From UBA6136 sp044351045 (lineage in GTDB: Bacteria; Pseudomonadota; Gammaproteobacteria; Methylococcales; Methylococcaceae): a stretch of DNA of 56,436 nt. The stretch is from NCBI GenBank assembly GCA_044351045.1, contig JBILGM010000015.1:1-56436 (forward strand), given 5' to 3'. Positions 22,550-32,415 of the stretch are shown piece after piece. The stretch's first letter is position 1; each line of letters opens with the position of its first letter. Position numbers and translations under genes: made by a program. The notes under the pieces were generated by a model that was not told the DNA's origin, ran no database searches, and saw nothing but the letters and a program-made list of their open reading frames with translations.

Positions 22550-25477
22550 TCAGGCGGCTGGATTGGATTTGGAGGCCTGGATGCGGGCCAGTCGCCGCAG
22601 ATCTGCCTCATATCGTTCGGTCAAACGCTCGATCTTGTGACGTAGCCAGCCGAGATCTTCCCGGAGCAGACTGTTTTCCGGGAACTCGATGGCCAATTTT
22701 TCGATGAGGCCGCGAGCGGTTTGATAGCGGGCAAGGGCGGCGGCGGTGTTTTTTTCCAGCTCGCGGCTGCGCCCCAGTTTGATCAGAACCGTCGCGATTT
22801 CACGACGGCGAATGCCATCGAAAGCCGACTGATGGGCCGGAATTTCGGCGATCGCCAAAAAACATTGAAAATGATGATCGGCTTCTGCGGAATCGTCCAG
22901 ACCATTCAGCGTATCGCCGAGGTTGTGGTGGCAAAGAGCGACATCCCGTTGCCATTCCGGGTTGTCGGGTTGGAGATGAGCGGTGTCATCAGCAATCGCC
23001 AGTGCAGTGCGATAACGATTGAGTGCACCGGAGAGGTCATCCTTGGCGCGCAGAATGTCGCCGATACGATTGTGCGTGATGGTCAGTGCCCGCGCGAAAG
23101 ACACCTGCTCGGGTTGGGCCTCGGCCAGTTTCTCGAAATGGGCAAGGGCATGTTCCAGCTGGGCCATGGCCGTTTCGCTGTTCTTCAATGCGATATGCAG
23201 TTCCGCCAGATCGGCGTGGCTGGTTGCCAGATCGAATTCTAGTGAGCTTTCTTCAGGCGTGAGGTGGAGAAGTTTGCCGATCAACCCATGAATGGCTTGC
23301 TGGCTTTGCAGGGCGCCCTCAATATCGCCCAGTTCCTTTTGCAGCTTGCCAATCTTGATATTGAGTCGAAGTGGATCGCGCAAGCGATCCAGTCCCGCGG
23401 TTTCCTGTTTGGCGATCAAGGCTCTGATGCCGAGGCTTTTACGGTAATGATCCAGTGCCCATGAGGGATCTTTCTGATCCACCAGTAGGTCACCCAGCTG
23501 TTCCTGGATCCGGGCAAAGTCCCGTTGCCGTCCGCCGTTTTGCGGATCGATCGCCATGGCTCTGACCAGGTAGGCGCTGGCAGCCCGATACCATTGCATG
23601 GCGCGTTTGCGTGCGCCATGCATGAGATCCAGATCGGCTAGGTGAATAGCCAGACGGATACGGCCGGTGATTTCTGCGGTGCTGTCTTCGGCTTCTATCG
23701 GTCTGTCGCGCAGATCATCGGTCAGTTTTCTGCCGTGAGGCGCCAGTGCGTCAAGCCGGCTCCAATCCAGGCTGGCATGACACGATTCGGCGATGACATA
23801 GAGGGCCTGCAATGCGGATTCTTTCAACAGATGCTGTCGAGTTGAGATGGACACTACCTGGTTAAAGGCCTTGCCTGCTAAATCATAGATCTGTAGTGCG
23901 TTATCGGTGCGCGTTGCCAGGCCATGCTTCTCTAGACTGCTGGCGCCCTCTTCGACATAGAGGCGGGCCGCGTCGGGCGAAAGAGGGACTTCCTGTGGTT
24001 CGTTGAGGAAAATGGTGAAGAGGTCCTCTTTCCGGTCATCCGCGCTCAAGCCGCTGAGCACCAGGCATTCGGTCAGGAAATCCAGGGGCAGCGGGGCATC
24101 TCCCAATTCTGCGGCCAGTCGAAGTATGTCCCGGCCAGCTCCTCCCAGCGCCCTCATGCTTTCGAGAAGTAATACGGCACAGGCCGTTTCACGGGATTCG
24201 GGGAACTGTCCGGGCCAATGTTGACTGAATTCACTGGCGGATTTGTTCTTCTTCTCCAGTTTTTGCAGCAGCCAGTTGAAGGTGGCGCGGCGTTGGCGAC
24301 GATGTCCTTCCGCCAGCGCAGCCATCATAGCGATGAAACGTGGATGCCGGCCCACCGCCTCGCTCAACCAGCTCGCGGCGTCGATTTCCTCACTGCGTGC
24401 CGGCGGCTTGTCCTGGATGATGGCCAGAAGTCCGGCGGGTTCATCGAGTATCGGCAGATGGATCGGTTCTCCCCGATGGTCATACCGTGAGCTACGGGTG
24501 ACGAAAATGGTCCGGCCCAGCGGCGTGTTTTGGTCGCGAACAGCGGGGGCCTGCCACTGTTTGATGACCGGGCCATTGATGCCTTCGGGGAGGTCATCGA
24601 CGATCCAGAGGAAAGGCTGACCCGCCCGGTCGAGAAGGTGTCCCAGATCGTACATCACTGCGGCAAGGGGGTTCTGTTCGTCTAGCTTGGTGTCAGGACT
24701 GATTTGGCGCAGCAGGGACAGCATTTGTGGCTTCAGGGCGGGATTTTCAGCCAGTTCCCTGAGTCTGGTTGCGGGTATAGCCTCGCGAGCCGAAATACGA
24801 AATATACCGCCGGGGTAGGCTGCACCAAAGCGAGAAGCATATTCGCGGGTCAGGGTGGATTTGCCCAATCCGGGGGCACCGGAGACCACGATGAAAGAGG
24901 GAGAATGTCCATGAACTCCTCGTGACGCTTGAGCCAGACCATCATGAATGTCCCATAGCTCACGCTCTCTGCCGGCGAAAAAGGTGGGACCGTGAGTTAC
25001 GGTGTCATAAGGTTCGATCCAGCCGGCGGGCGCTTGCGGGTAAAGCCCGCCCAGCGTCCCGTGCAATCGTGTGCAGCACTGGTCTACCTTTTCCGCCAGC
25101 ACGGAGATGTCAAGTGCATCGGATTGATCCGATAAAGGGGCGATCAGGCGATCCCTGAGATGCAGGGGATAGATATGCTTGAGGCCAGTTTCGGCGTTAA
25201 CGACAAGAATCCGTTCAGAAGCTGAGCTGGCCTTTTGCTGGCGAGCAATCCAGGCCATCGCGAGATGGGTCTGACATGCCCGCGATTTAAAGAATCCCTC
25301 TGAGGCCCAAATGAGGAAGCTTTTGGACGTGGCGAGTTTGGGGTGAAGGTCGCTATCGTGCCCCCCTTCGTAGGCAAAGCAGGATACGCCGCGCGCCGCC
25401 AGGGCGGCTGTCAGCCGTTTGATGGTGGCGGCCGATGCCGGGTCATGACAAATGAAAACGTCGTGGGGGCCGGACAA
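22550..25477 (-). CDS. TIR-like - NTPase (STAND/NLR) - TPR protein
   Basis: A 975-aa protein built like a bacterial NLR. Residues ~4-140 look like a TIR domain: HDVFICHDPASAATIKRL opening, then SKSFLIWASEGFFKSRACQ. In canonical NADase TIRs the glutamate follows the S-x-W-C block two residues on; here that place is His71 (ACQTHLAM), so NAD cleavage may be lost. Residues ~160-470 form a STAND-type NTPase with Walker A GAPGLGKST (200-208), Walker B LWIVDD (290-295) and a TRSSRYD sensor. After a linker come about six TPR-like repeats (~630-950). Such proteins often sense phage or stress and trigger cell death. It is alone, divergent from the mla operon and downstream of nothing obviously defensive. 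Confidence 0.8.
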   Translation of the reverse strand: MSGPHDVFICHDPASAATIKRLTAALAARGVSCFAYEGGHDSDLHPKLATSKSFLIWASEGFFKSRACQTHLAMAWIARQQKASSASERILVVNAETGLKHIYPLHLRDRLIAPLSDQSDALDISVLAEKVDQCCTRLHGTLGGLYPQAPAGWIEPYDTVTHGPTFFAGRERELWDIHDGLAQASRGVHGHSPSFIVVSGAPGLGKSTLTREYASRFGAAYPGGIFRISAREAIPATRLRELAENPALKPQMLSLLRQISPDTKLDEQNPLAAVMYDLGHLLDRAGQPFLWIVDDLPEGINGPVIKQWQAPAVRDQNTPLGRTIFVTRSSRYDHRGEPIHLPILDEPAGLLAIIQDKPPARSEEIDAASWLSEAVGRHPRFIAMMAALAEGHRRQRRATFNWLLQKLEKKNKSASEFSQHWPGQFPESRETACAVLLLESMRALGGAGRDILRLAAELGDAPLPLDFLTECLVLSGLSADDRKEDLFTIFLNEPQEVPLSPDAARLYVEEGASSLEKHGLATRTDNALQIYDLAGKAFNQVVSISTRQHLLKESALQALYVIAESCHASLDWSRLDALAPHGRKLTDDLRDRPIEAEDSTAEITGRIRLAIHLADLDLMHGARKRAMQWYRAASAYLVRAMAIDPQNGGRQRDFARIQEQLGDLLVDQKDPSWALDHYRKSLGIRALIAKQETAGLDRLRDPLRLNIKIGKLQKELGDIEGALQSQQAIHGLIGKLLHLTPEESSLEFDLATSHADLAELHIALKNSETAMAQLEHALAHFEKLAEAQPEQVSFARALTITHNRIGDILRAKDDLSGALNRYRTALAIADDTAHLQPDNPEWQRDVALCHHNLGDTLNGLDDSAEADHHFQCFLAIAEIPAHQSAFDGIRRREIATVLIKLGRSRELEKNTAAALARYQTARGLIEKLAIEFPENSLLREDLGWLRHKIERLTERYEADLRRLARIQASKSNPAA

Positions 25478-25670
25478 AGGGGAGTGCTCCTGCCGAGGAA
25501 ATCAATATTTTAGTCATAGCATTGTATCCCGAATGTTTCGCCGGCGATGAATTGAACCGCCATCGTCGAGTGCCTGATGTCTGGCCACCGAAGTGTGAGC
25601 TTTTGCTGCATGGAATGCCCTTTCATTGTGTATGATTTGGCTTACTTTCCACTCATAAAAGACTCATTCC

Positions 25671-26804
25671 TTGACCCCACCAGCCTGGTCAGTCACCCAG
25701 CAAGGCGATAACCGCATGAATGTGTCCTTCAGCGGCGATTGGTGCATGGAGTTTGCCGATCTGATGGATTCGGCAGCTCTGATGTCTGAGTTGAGCGAGC
25801 CTTTAGTTGCACAATCGGTGTTGTTGGATGGGCGCGAACTGGGCCGTTGGGATAGTGCCTTCATGACCTTTCTTCTCGATTTCGAGCAGGGTTGTGCTGC
25901 ACAACACATGACGGTGGATGTTAGTGGCATGCCCTCGGGGGTTCGGTCACTGTTGGAGCTTGCTTCGGCTGTGCCCGAGAGAGAGGGTGCTCGCCGAACG
26001 ATCTCTCGCACTGCCTGGCTGGCCGAGCTCGGTGAGAAGGCGCGCGAGCTATGGGAAGACGGCCTTTTTCTGACCCGTTTTCTGGGTGAAACAACGCTGG
26101 CGGGATCGGCCTTGATCGCGGGCAACGCGCGCTTCAGGCGCATCGATTTATGGTTGCAAATACAGGAGTGCGGCCCCTCTGCAGTGCCGATTGTCACCCT
26201 GATAAGCTTGTTGGTGGGTTTGATTCTGGCGTTTGTCGGGGCTGTTCAGCTAGCCATGTTCGGGGCCCAGCTCTACATTGCCGATCTAGTCGCACTGGGT
26301 ATGACTCGTGAAATGGGGGCTCTGATGACGGCTATCATCATGGCGGGCCGCTCCGGAGCGGCCTTTGCTGCACAGATTGGCACCATGAACGTCAATATGG
26401 AAATCTCCGCCTTGCGGGTCATGGGGTTTGCACCGATGCAATTTCTGGTGCTTCCGCGGATGTTGGCGCTGATTCTGGTCATGCCGTTCCTGTGTCTTTA
26501 TTCCGATCTGCTCGGCATCATCGGTGGCGGTCTGGTCAGCGTTGCTTTCTTCGATATTCCAGTAACGCAGTTCATGCATCGAACGGCCGAATCGGTTCAT
26601 CTGACGGACTTCTTTATCGGCGTATTTAAATGCGCCTTGTTCGGTGTGCTGATTGCCTTGGCGGGGTGCATGCGTGGTTTGCAATGTGGTCGCAGCGCCT
26701 CTGCTGTAGGCGACGCGGCGACTTCAGCTGTCGTCACCAGCATCGTCTTCATCGTCGTTGCCGATTCCATTGTCACGCTGGTCTGTGACCGGCTGGGCAT
26801 CTAG
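25671..26804 (+). CDS. mlaE: ABC lipid transporter permease with N-terminal STAS domain (MlaE type)
   Basis: Inner-membrane permease of an Mla/MCE-type system that moves phospholipids between inner and outer membranes. About 377 aa: residues 1-~110 are an MlaB-like STAS domain (NVSFSGDW, LLDGRELGRWDSAFMTFLLD). Residues ~160-377 are the MlaE permease (QIQECGPSAVPIVTLISLLVG; ALGMTREMGALMTAIIMAGRSG; MNVNMEISALRVMGFAP). The fused STAS replaces a separate mlaB gene. The start is probably TTG 25671, because the family keeps residues before the internal ATG at 25716. First gene of mlaE-mlaF-mlaD-lipoprotein, divergent from the STAND gene. Confidence 0.88.
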   Translation: MTPPAWSVTQQGDNRMNVSFSGDWCMEFADLMDSAALMSELSEPLVAQSVLLDGRELGRWDSAFMTFLLDFEQGCAAQHMTVDVSGMPSGVRSLLELASAVPEREGARRTISRTAWLAELGEKARELWEDGLFLTRFLGETTLAGSALIAGNARFRRIDLWLQIQECGPSAVPIVTLISLLVGLILAFVGAVQLAMFGAQLYIADLVALGMTREMGALMTAIIMAGRSGAAFAAQIGTMNVNMEISALRVMGFAPMQFLVLPRMLALILVMPFLCLYSDLLGIIGGGLVSVAFFDIPVTQFMHRTAESVHLTDFFIGVFKCALFGVLIALAGCMRGLQCGRSASAVGDAATSAVVTSIVFIVVADSIVTLVCDRLGI

Positions 26805-26821
26805 TTTGAATGGTTGTTGCC

Positions 26822-27604
26822 ATGACGGAAGCCGTGATTACTGTAGAAAATCTGACCATGGCCTATGGAGACTTCCTGATTCAGCAGGACCTCAATTTCA
26901 CGGTCAATCGGGGGGATATTTTCGTGGTCATGGGCGGGAGTGGTTGCGGTAAAAGCACGCTTCTGATGCACTTGATCGGACTGCAGACGCCAGCTAAAGG
27001 ATCGATTTTTTATGGGCAACAGGATTTCTGGCGGGTCAATGCCAGGCAGCGGGAACAGATTATGCGGCGGGTCGGTGTGCTGTTCCAAAGTGGCGCGCTA
27101 CTGAGTTCCATGACGCTGGCGGAAAATATTGCCCTGCCCTTGATGGAGTTCACTTCGCTGACATCACGACAAATCGCCAAAATGGTCTCATATAAGCTGG
27201 CTCTGGTCGGGTTGGCAGGTTTTGAAGATTACTATCCCTCCGAAATCAGTGGCGGCATGCAGAAGAGGGCCGGTTTGGCGAGAGCCATGGCGCTCGATCC
27301 CGAGATTCTTTATTTCGACGAGCCATCGGCCGGTCTAGACCCAATCAGTGCCAAATTATTGGATGATCTAATCAAAGGCCTACGTGATAGCCTCGGTGCC
27401 ACGGTCGTGATGGTGACGCACGAGCTGGCCAGCATTTTTGCGATCGGCACCAATTCCATCTTCCTGGACCCCGAGAGCAAGACGGCCATCGCCGCCGGCC
27501 CACCCCGGCAGATTCTTGCTGAATCCACCGATGAGAGGGTCATTCGGTTCCTGACTCGTGATAATCCAAAAGCAGAATCCACCCGACTGGAGGCGATTTC
27601 GTGA
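26822..27604 (+). CDS. mlaF: ABC transporter ATP-binding protein, MlaF type
   Basis: Cytosolic ATPase that energises the MlaE permease. About 260 aa with Walker A GGSGCGKSTL, Q-loop VLFQSGALLSSMTLAENIA (the SGALF/L block is typical of MlaF), signature SGGMQKRAGLARAMALDP, Walker B ILYFDEPSAGLDP and the switch His in VMVTHEL. An in-frame ATG at 26810 gives a slightly longer start; I prefer 26822 (MTEAVITVENLTMAYG). It follows mlaE closely, and its stop overlaps the GTG start of the MCE gene. Confidence 0.9.
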   Translation: MTEAVITVENLTMAYGDFLIQQDLNFTVNRGDIFVVMGGSGCGKSTLLMHLIGLQTPAKGSIFYGQQDFWRVNARQREQIMRRVGVLFQSGALLSSMTLAENIALPLMEFTSLTSRQIAKMVSYKLALVGLAGFEDYYPSEISGGMQKRAGLARAMALDPEILYFDEPSAGLDPISAKLLDDLIKGLRDSLGATVVMVTHELASIFAIGTNSIFLDPESKTAIAAGPPRQILAESTDERVIRFLTRDNPKAESTRLEAIS

Positions 27605-28647
27605 GCAAGCCCGTCAATGCCTTGGCCATAGGAGGATTTCTTATTATTGGGATCGCTTTGCTGGTCACTGCGCTCCTGGTGTTTGGGGGTGGGCAATTTT
27701 TCAAGCCCAAGATGCATTGGGTCGTCTATTTCGAAACCTCGCTAAACGGCCTTAATGTTGGTGCCCCGGTCAAGGTGCAGGGGGTGCAGGTCGGGATCGT
27801 GAAAGAAATCGAGTTGCAGTTGGACCGGAACAAGCAAAAATTGATGAAGCCAGTGGTGCTGGAAATCGAACCCTGGCGGTTGGCAGCGCCCGATGGTTCT
27901 CCCTTTGACCTGTCGTTAATTCCTGGTCGTGAACGGCATAAGGAATTGCAGAAGCTTATAGATTCAGGGTTGCGAGCACGGCTTGAGGTCCAAAGTATTC
28001 TTACCGGATTGCTCTATGTCGATCTTGACTTTCACCCGGAACAACCTCTGAGAATGACGGGGTTGGCTTATAAGGATATGCCTGAAATACCCTCCATTAC
28101 CCCGACGGTGGATGAGGTCAAGGCAACGCTCGAGGATATAGTCAAAAAAATCAGGGGCATGCCACTGGATCAGATGGTGGCCGATTTTTCAGCCGCGCTT
28201 GCAGAGCTCAGGGCATTGGTGGGTTCTGAGGATATGCGCAAGTCTCAGGCAGCGCTGACCCGGGCGCTGCAGAATGCGGAAAGTCTGCTCAGCCGACTCG
28301 ATAAACAATTACCCGGTTTCATCGACCGCATGGACAAGACCATGGGCAACATCGGGCAGAGTTCGGTCGATATCAGTATCACGGCAAAAACGACGACCGC
28401 TGCGGTCCGTGATTTGCAGGGCGATACGGGGCCGATGATGAAGGCCGCAGAACAGACGTTGCTGAAGGCCACGGATGCGCTGGAGTCGACACGGGTCGCC
28501 GCCGAAAATATTGCCGACACCACGGCCGATGATTCCAATCTTCAAGGGTCCGTGACTGAGCTGACCAAGGCGGCGCAATCGCTCAGAGTGCTGACAGATT
28601 ACCTTGAGCGTCACCCCGATTCCCTTTTGTTTGGTAAGGAAGACTGA
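27601..28647 (+). CDS. mlaD: MCE-domain substrate-binding protein (MlaD type)
   Basis: A 348-aa protein anchored in the inner membrane by one N-terminal helix (residues ~7-28) with a periplasmic MCE domain (WVVYFETSLNGLNVGAPVKVQGVQVG, about 40-150) and a long helical tail (~180-345). MCE proteins form hexameric rings or tubes that shuttle lipids. This is longer than E. coli MlaD (~183 aa) and carries the extended C-terminal helix region of PqiB/YebT/LetB-like or MCE-of-ABC forms. It starts with GTG 27601, overlapping the mlaF stop by four bases. Confidence 0.88.
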   Translation: MSKPVNALAIGGFLIIGIALLVTALLVFGGGQFFKPKMHWVVYFETSLNGLNVGAPVKVQGVQVGIVKEIELQLDRNKQKLMKPVVLEIEPWRLAAPDGSPFDLSLIPGRERHKELQKLIDSGLRARLEVQSILTGLLYVDLDFHPEQPLRMTGLAYKDMPEIPSITPTVDEVKATLEDIVKKIRGMPLDQMVADFSAALAELRALVGSEDMRKSQAALTRALQNAESLLSRLDKQLPGFIDRMDKTMGNIGQSSVDISITAKTTTAAVRDLQGDTGPMMKAAEQTLLKATDALESTRVAAENIADTTADDSNLQGSVTELTKAAQSLRVLTDYLERHPDSLLFGKED

Positions 28648-28770
28648 GCCGATTTTGCATTGGCTTGGCGTCTGTCGCGTCAGGTCGGATTGGGAGCTCA
28701 TAGTGATAAGCTCTTGCCCACTGTGGCGTGGGCCGTTTCTGGAATATTCCGTTTCTTGGAGTCAGCGAAA

Positions 28771-29385
28771 GTGCGAGACAACGTTAATCTTGTAAGTGCC
28801 GGAAAATGGGCTTTCTGGTGTCTGTTGATGGTTGGCTTGACGGGATGCTTTAGAAGTTCGGTCCCCGATCAGTTCTACATGTTGCGTGCCGCCGATCTTC
28901 CCGGGCAATCCGCTATTCCTCCCGACGGGGCACTAATCGGGTTGGGGCCGGTTCACATACCCGCTTATCTCGATCGCCCACAAATCGTGACCGCCGCATC
29001 GGGGCAGGAATATCGGCTATCCGAGGATCATCGCTGGGCTGAACGACTGGATGAAAATATTGCCCGCGTATCGGCGCAGAATCTGTCCGCGCTCATTCCG
29101 ACAAACCGCATCGTCATGCATCCCTGGCCGCGTGAGTCCAAACCGGATGTTCAAGTGGGTATCTCCATTCAGGAGATGCACGTGGACCCTCGAGGAGAAG
29201 TGCGTATGAGTGCCCTATGGTCGCTCCGTCAGGGCAAAAGCGATGTCACCAATCACAAATTCAACTGCCATCTCCCCGCCTCTACATCGGACTATGCACA
29301 AATGGTTGAGGTGGAAAGCCAATGTCTTATCCGTTTGAACCGCGAGATGGCCACCGCGATAAGCAGACTACTGCAGGCGGGTTAG
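28771..29385 (+). CDS. ABC-type transport auxiliary lipoprotein (PqiC/YmbA family)
   Basis: A ~204-aa outer-membrane lipoprotein: signal peptide with lipobox LTGC (MVGLTGCFRSS), then the PqiC-type domain (DQFYMLRAADLP; IGLGPVHIPAYLDRPQIVT; YRLSEDHRWAERLDENIARV). PqiC proteins sit under the outer membrane at the end of MCE tubes. I choose GTG 28771 because GGAG lies about 10 bases upstream and it leaves a normal signal peptide; the frame is open to 28660, but that stretch is not signal-like. Last gene of the mla-type operon; no mlaC shuttle gene is present. Confidence 0.82.
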   Translation: MRDNVNLVSAGKWAFWCLLMVGLTGCFRSSVPDQFYMLRAADLPGQSAIPPDGALIGLGPVHIPAYLDRPQIVTAASGQEYRLSEDHRWAERLDENIARVSAQNLSALIPTNRIVMHPWPRESKPDVQVGISIQEMHVDPRGEVRMSALWSLRQGKSDVTNHKFNCHLPASTSDYAQMVEVESQCLIRLNREMATAISRLLQAG

Positions 29386-29503
29386 AGATAAGAGATACCC
29401 GGACCAGGCACATGACCACTGCTTCAGGGATATTGCGCTGCTGCAACCGGTCATGCTCATTCAATAGAGTGTCTGACCGCAACACCGAAGTGGGGGGCCG
29501 CCA

Positions 29504-30076
29504 ATGTCGCTCTTGAGGTTTCTGCCCGGCATCATCCTGCTGCAGATTTCCACGGCCGCTTTGGTCTATGCGCTGATGTTTCCCGGGGCGCATGATGCCT
29601 TGTGGATCCCGGTGGCAGTGCTGGGTGCTGTGGTGAGCTTGCTGTCAGCGTTCTGGTTTGGCTCCATAGCCGACCATGTCAAGAAAAATGCACTCGCCAA
29701 TGTCCGCACTCAACACGCCCTTGAGCGAGAAAAAATTGTGGTGACGGCGGAAATCGACAAGCGCGCAGCGCTTGAGCAGAGTCATCAACGCATTCTCAAG
29801 GAAACCGCCCGTGCCCAATCTCAGGCTTACTGGCGACTGGGGCTGGGACTTATCGGATTGTTGGCATTGGGTGGAATTATGGTGGCCATCGAGTTCATGA
29901 CCGTTGGCCTGCTGATCATGGCAACGGCCGGGGGTGCATTGGGCGGTTACGTCATACGCTCGCGTCATGACGCTCGGTTTCCCGGTCGATCTATTGGGCA
30001 GCCCCCTCTGTTGACCGCTGGTGAAATCAAGGCCTTCAAGGCAGGGCCCGCAAACAAGGCGCCATCCGAAAAATAG
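29504..30076 (+). CDS. Membrane protein with coiled coil, unknown function
   Basis: A 190-aa protein with two N-terminal membrane segments (about residues 8-27 and 34-53), a cytosolic charged helical stretch (~60-105, HALEREKIVVTAEIDKRAALEQ) that could form a coiled coil, two further membrane segments (~108-150), and a polar tail. A GTGGGGGG-like purine stretch precedes the ATG. I do not recognise the family. It follows the lipid transport operon by 118 bp on the same strand and may or may not belong to it. Confidence 0.6.
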   Translation: MSLLRFLPGIILLQISTAALVYALMFPGAHDALWIPVAVLGAVVSLLSAFWFGSIADHVKKNALANVRTQHALEREKIVVTAEIDKRAALEQSHQRILKETARAQSQAYWRLGLGLIGLLALGGIMVAIEFMTVGLLIMATAGGALGGYVIRSRHDARFPGRSIGQPPLLTAGEIKAFKAGPANKAPSEK

Positions 30077-30288
30077 GGTGCCGAACCTGGCGGGTATATC
30101 CGCGATCAACAGGGATCGGTTGGGTTTATTGCAAAACCGATCCTTGGGACTGGTCACCAATGCTATTATTCTTGGGGTGACTGGGATCGAAGCCCAAGCA
30201 TTGGTGCTGTGCTAGGCTTGCCTTCAGGCTGATGCGTCCCGGTTTCGATGATTTCGCTGAATTTGAGTGAGTCTCCGATCAAACTGAC

Positions 30289-32406
30289 ATGAAGTTCGTA
30301 AAGCAGCCCCTGCAACGACTCTCTTCGGTGAAGTCGCCGTACCAATATTCACCTGGTTCACCCCTACCCCAGGGCGTCCATCTTGCGAATGATGGCGTCA
30401 ATTTTACGTTATTCAGTCGCCATGCCACGCGGGTCTGGTTGCTCCTGTTCGACAATGTGGGTGCGGTTCATCCGTTCCAGACGATCGAACTGGATCCAAA
30501 ACACCACAAGACTGGTGATATCTGGCACATCCGGATTCTCAATGCAGGACGTGGCCTCGTCTATGCCTACCGGGTAGACGGCCCGTTTCAGCCAGAACGC
30601 GGGCATCGTTTTGATGCTGCAAAAATTCTTATTGACCCGTGTGCTACCGCGCTGACCAGCCCGAAAAAACTGGATTTCGGTGTGATTTGCCAGCCTATGG
30701 GGACAAATGAGCTTGTTTGCCCCGATGTCCCCGCTATCGTCAAATGTCTGGTTACCGATAACAGTTTTGACTGGGAGGATGACCGGCCTCTTTACCACCC
30801 TTGGTCGGACCTGGTGATTTATGAAACCCATGTTCGCGGCTTGACGCTCTCACCTACCGCTGGCTCGAAATCGCCGGGCACCTTTCTGGGAGTGATAGAC
30901 AAGATTCCCTATCTCAAGGAACTCGGCATCAACGCCATCGAATTCATGCCTTTGCAGGAGTTCAATCCCGACGAGGTTACGGTCCGAAATCCCGCGACTG
31001 GGGAGCGCCTTACCAATTATTGGGGTTACAACACCATTGCATTTTTCGCCCCCTATGAGGGCTACGGGTCACGGCTTTATCCTGGTTGCCAGATTGATGA
31101 GTTCAAGACCATGGTCAAGGCTCTGCACAAGGCGGGTATCGAGGTGCTGCTGGATGTTGTCTTCAATCATACGGCCGAGGGCAACGAAACCGGGCCGACA
31201 TTGAGCTTCCGTGGGCTCGATAACAGTATCTTTTATATCCTTGAGGACGATAAACGCCACTACAAGAACTATTCCGGTTGTGGCAATACCCTCAACTGCA
31301 ATCACCCGGTGGTCCGTAACTTCATTCTGGAGTGTCTGCGTTACTGGGTCGTTGAAATGCATGTGGATGGATTTCGGTTCGACCTGGCCTCGATTTTGGG
31401 TCGGGATCGCGATGGTAACCTGATCGCCAATCCACCCTTGCTTGAGCAGATTGCGGAAGACCCTATACTGCGGGACGTTAAACTGATTGCGGAAGCCTGG
31501 GATGCGGGTGGGGCCTATTTGGTTGGTCGGTTTCCGGGGGAGCGCTGGTCGGAGTGGAATGGGCTGTATCGTGATGACATTCGCCGCTATTGGCGGGGTG
31601 ATGGCGGACTGGCGGGGGCCTTTGCCAGCCGATTGTGTGGGAGCGCCGACATTTATGAACACAGCGGCAAGGCGCCGGTGAACAGTATCAATTTCGTGAC
31701 CTGCCATGACGGCTTTACTTTGCAAGATCTGGTCAGTTATGAATATAAGCACAATCTGACTAATGGTGAGGATAGCCGCGACGGCTGCAACAACAACTAC
31801 AGTGCCAACTATGGTTGTGAGGGTGACACGTCGGATCCCGCTATCCGGCAATTGCGGTTGAGGCAGATGAAAAACCTGATGGCTACCCTGTTCGTCTCGC
31901 GGGGTGTGCCGATGATTTTGGGAGGGGACGAGTTCTGTCGGACCCAGCATGGCAACAACAATGCCTATTGTCAGGATAATGAGATTTCTTGGTTTGACTG
32001 GTCGCTGTTGAAGAAAAACAAGAGCTTTTTCCGCTTTGTGAAGTCTCTGATCGCCTTGCGGCGTCGCTTTCCGGTGTTGTGCAGTGAGCGTTTCTATCGC
32101 CCTGAAGAGATTAGCTGGTTCAATCCCCATGGCCATGAGCCTGACTGGCAAGGGAATGGCGCGATCGGATGTCAGATCCATCAGGACCATGGGGGGCAGT
32201 TTCTCTGTCTACTTGCCAATCCAACCCATGACAAGGTGGGATTCCACCTGCCGGATCCTCCCAAGGTGCAGTACTGGGAACGTATATTGGATACAGGGGC
32301 TGCGGAGCCCATGGACATTTGTGAGTCTGGCAAGGGCCTTCCGCTCAAGCCGGGCGACCGGATCATCCTGCTGGATCGAAGTCTTGCCTTGCTTTTAGCC
32401 CACTGA
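30289..32406 (+). CDS. glgX: Glycogen debranching enzyme (isoamylase type)
   Basis: Hydrolyses alpha-1,6 branches of glycogen limit dextrins. A 705-aa GH13 enzyme: N-terminal CBM48/isoamylase domain (LPQGVHLANDGVNFTLFSRHA), (beta/alpha)8 core with DVVFNHTAEGN, the nucleophile region DGFRFDLASILGRD, general-acid region LIAEAWDAGGAY, and FVTCHDGFTLQDLV, all typical of GlgX/TreX. The C-terminal beta domain starts after GGDEFCRTQHGNNNAYCQDNE. It is not beside other glg genes here, though phosphoglucomutase lies at 51.6 kb. The ATG at 30289 has no strong ribosome site; MKFVKQ is the first in-frame Met. Confidence 0.92.
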   Translation: MKFVKQPLQRLSSVKSPYQYSPGSPLPQGVHLANDGVNFTLFSRHATRVWLLLFDNVGAVHPFQTIELDPKHHKTGDIWHIRILNAGRGLVYAYRVDGPFQPERGHRFDAAKILIDPCATALTSPKKLDFGVICQPMGTNELVCPDVPAIVKCLVTDNSFDWEDDRPLYHPWSDLVIYETHVRGLTLSPTAGSKSPGTFLGVIDKIPYLKELGINAIEFMPLQEFNPDEVTVRNPATGERLTNYWGYNTIAFFAPYEGYGSRLYPGCQIDEFKTMVKALHKAGIEVLLDVVFNHTAEGNETGPTLSFRGLDNSIFYILEDDKRHYKNYSGCGNTLNCNHPVVRNFILECLRYWVVEMHVDGFRFDLASILGRDRDGNLIANPPLLEQIAEDPILRDVKLIAEAWDAGGAYLVGRFPGERWSEWNGLYRDDIRRYWRGDGGLAGAFASRLCGSADIYEHSGKAPVNSINFVTCHDGFTLQDLVSYEYKHNLTNGEDSRDGCNNNYSANYGCEGDTSDPAIRQLRLRQMKNLMATLFVSRGVPMILGGDEFCRTQHGNNNAYCQDNEISWFDWSLLKKNKSFFRFVKSLIALRRRFPVLCSERFYRPEEISWFNPHGHEPDWQGNGAIGCQIHQDHGGQFLCLLANPTHDKVGFHLPDPPKVQYWERILDTGAAEPMDICESGKGLPLKPGDRIILLDRSLALLLAH

Positions 32407-32415
32407 ATCCGATAC

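Noticed and set aside
31069..32190. A 373-aa open frame antisense to glgX
   Set aside because: Shadow of glgX; the sequence shows no domain and no ribosome site.
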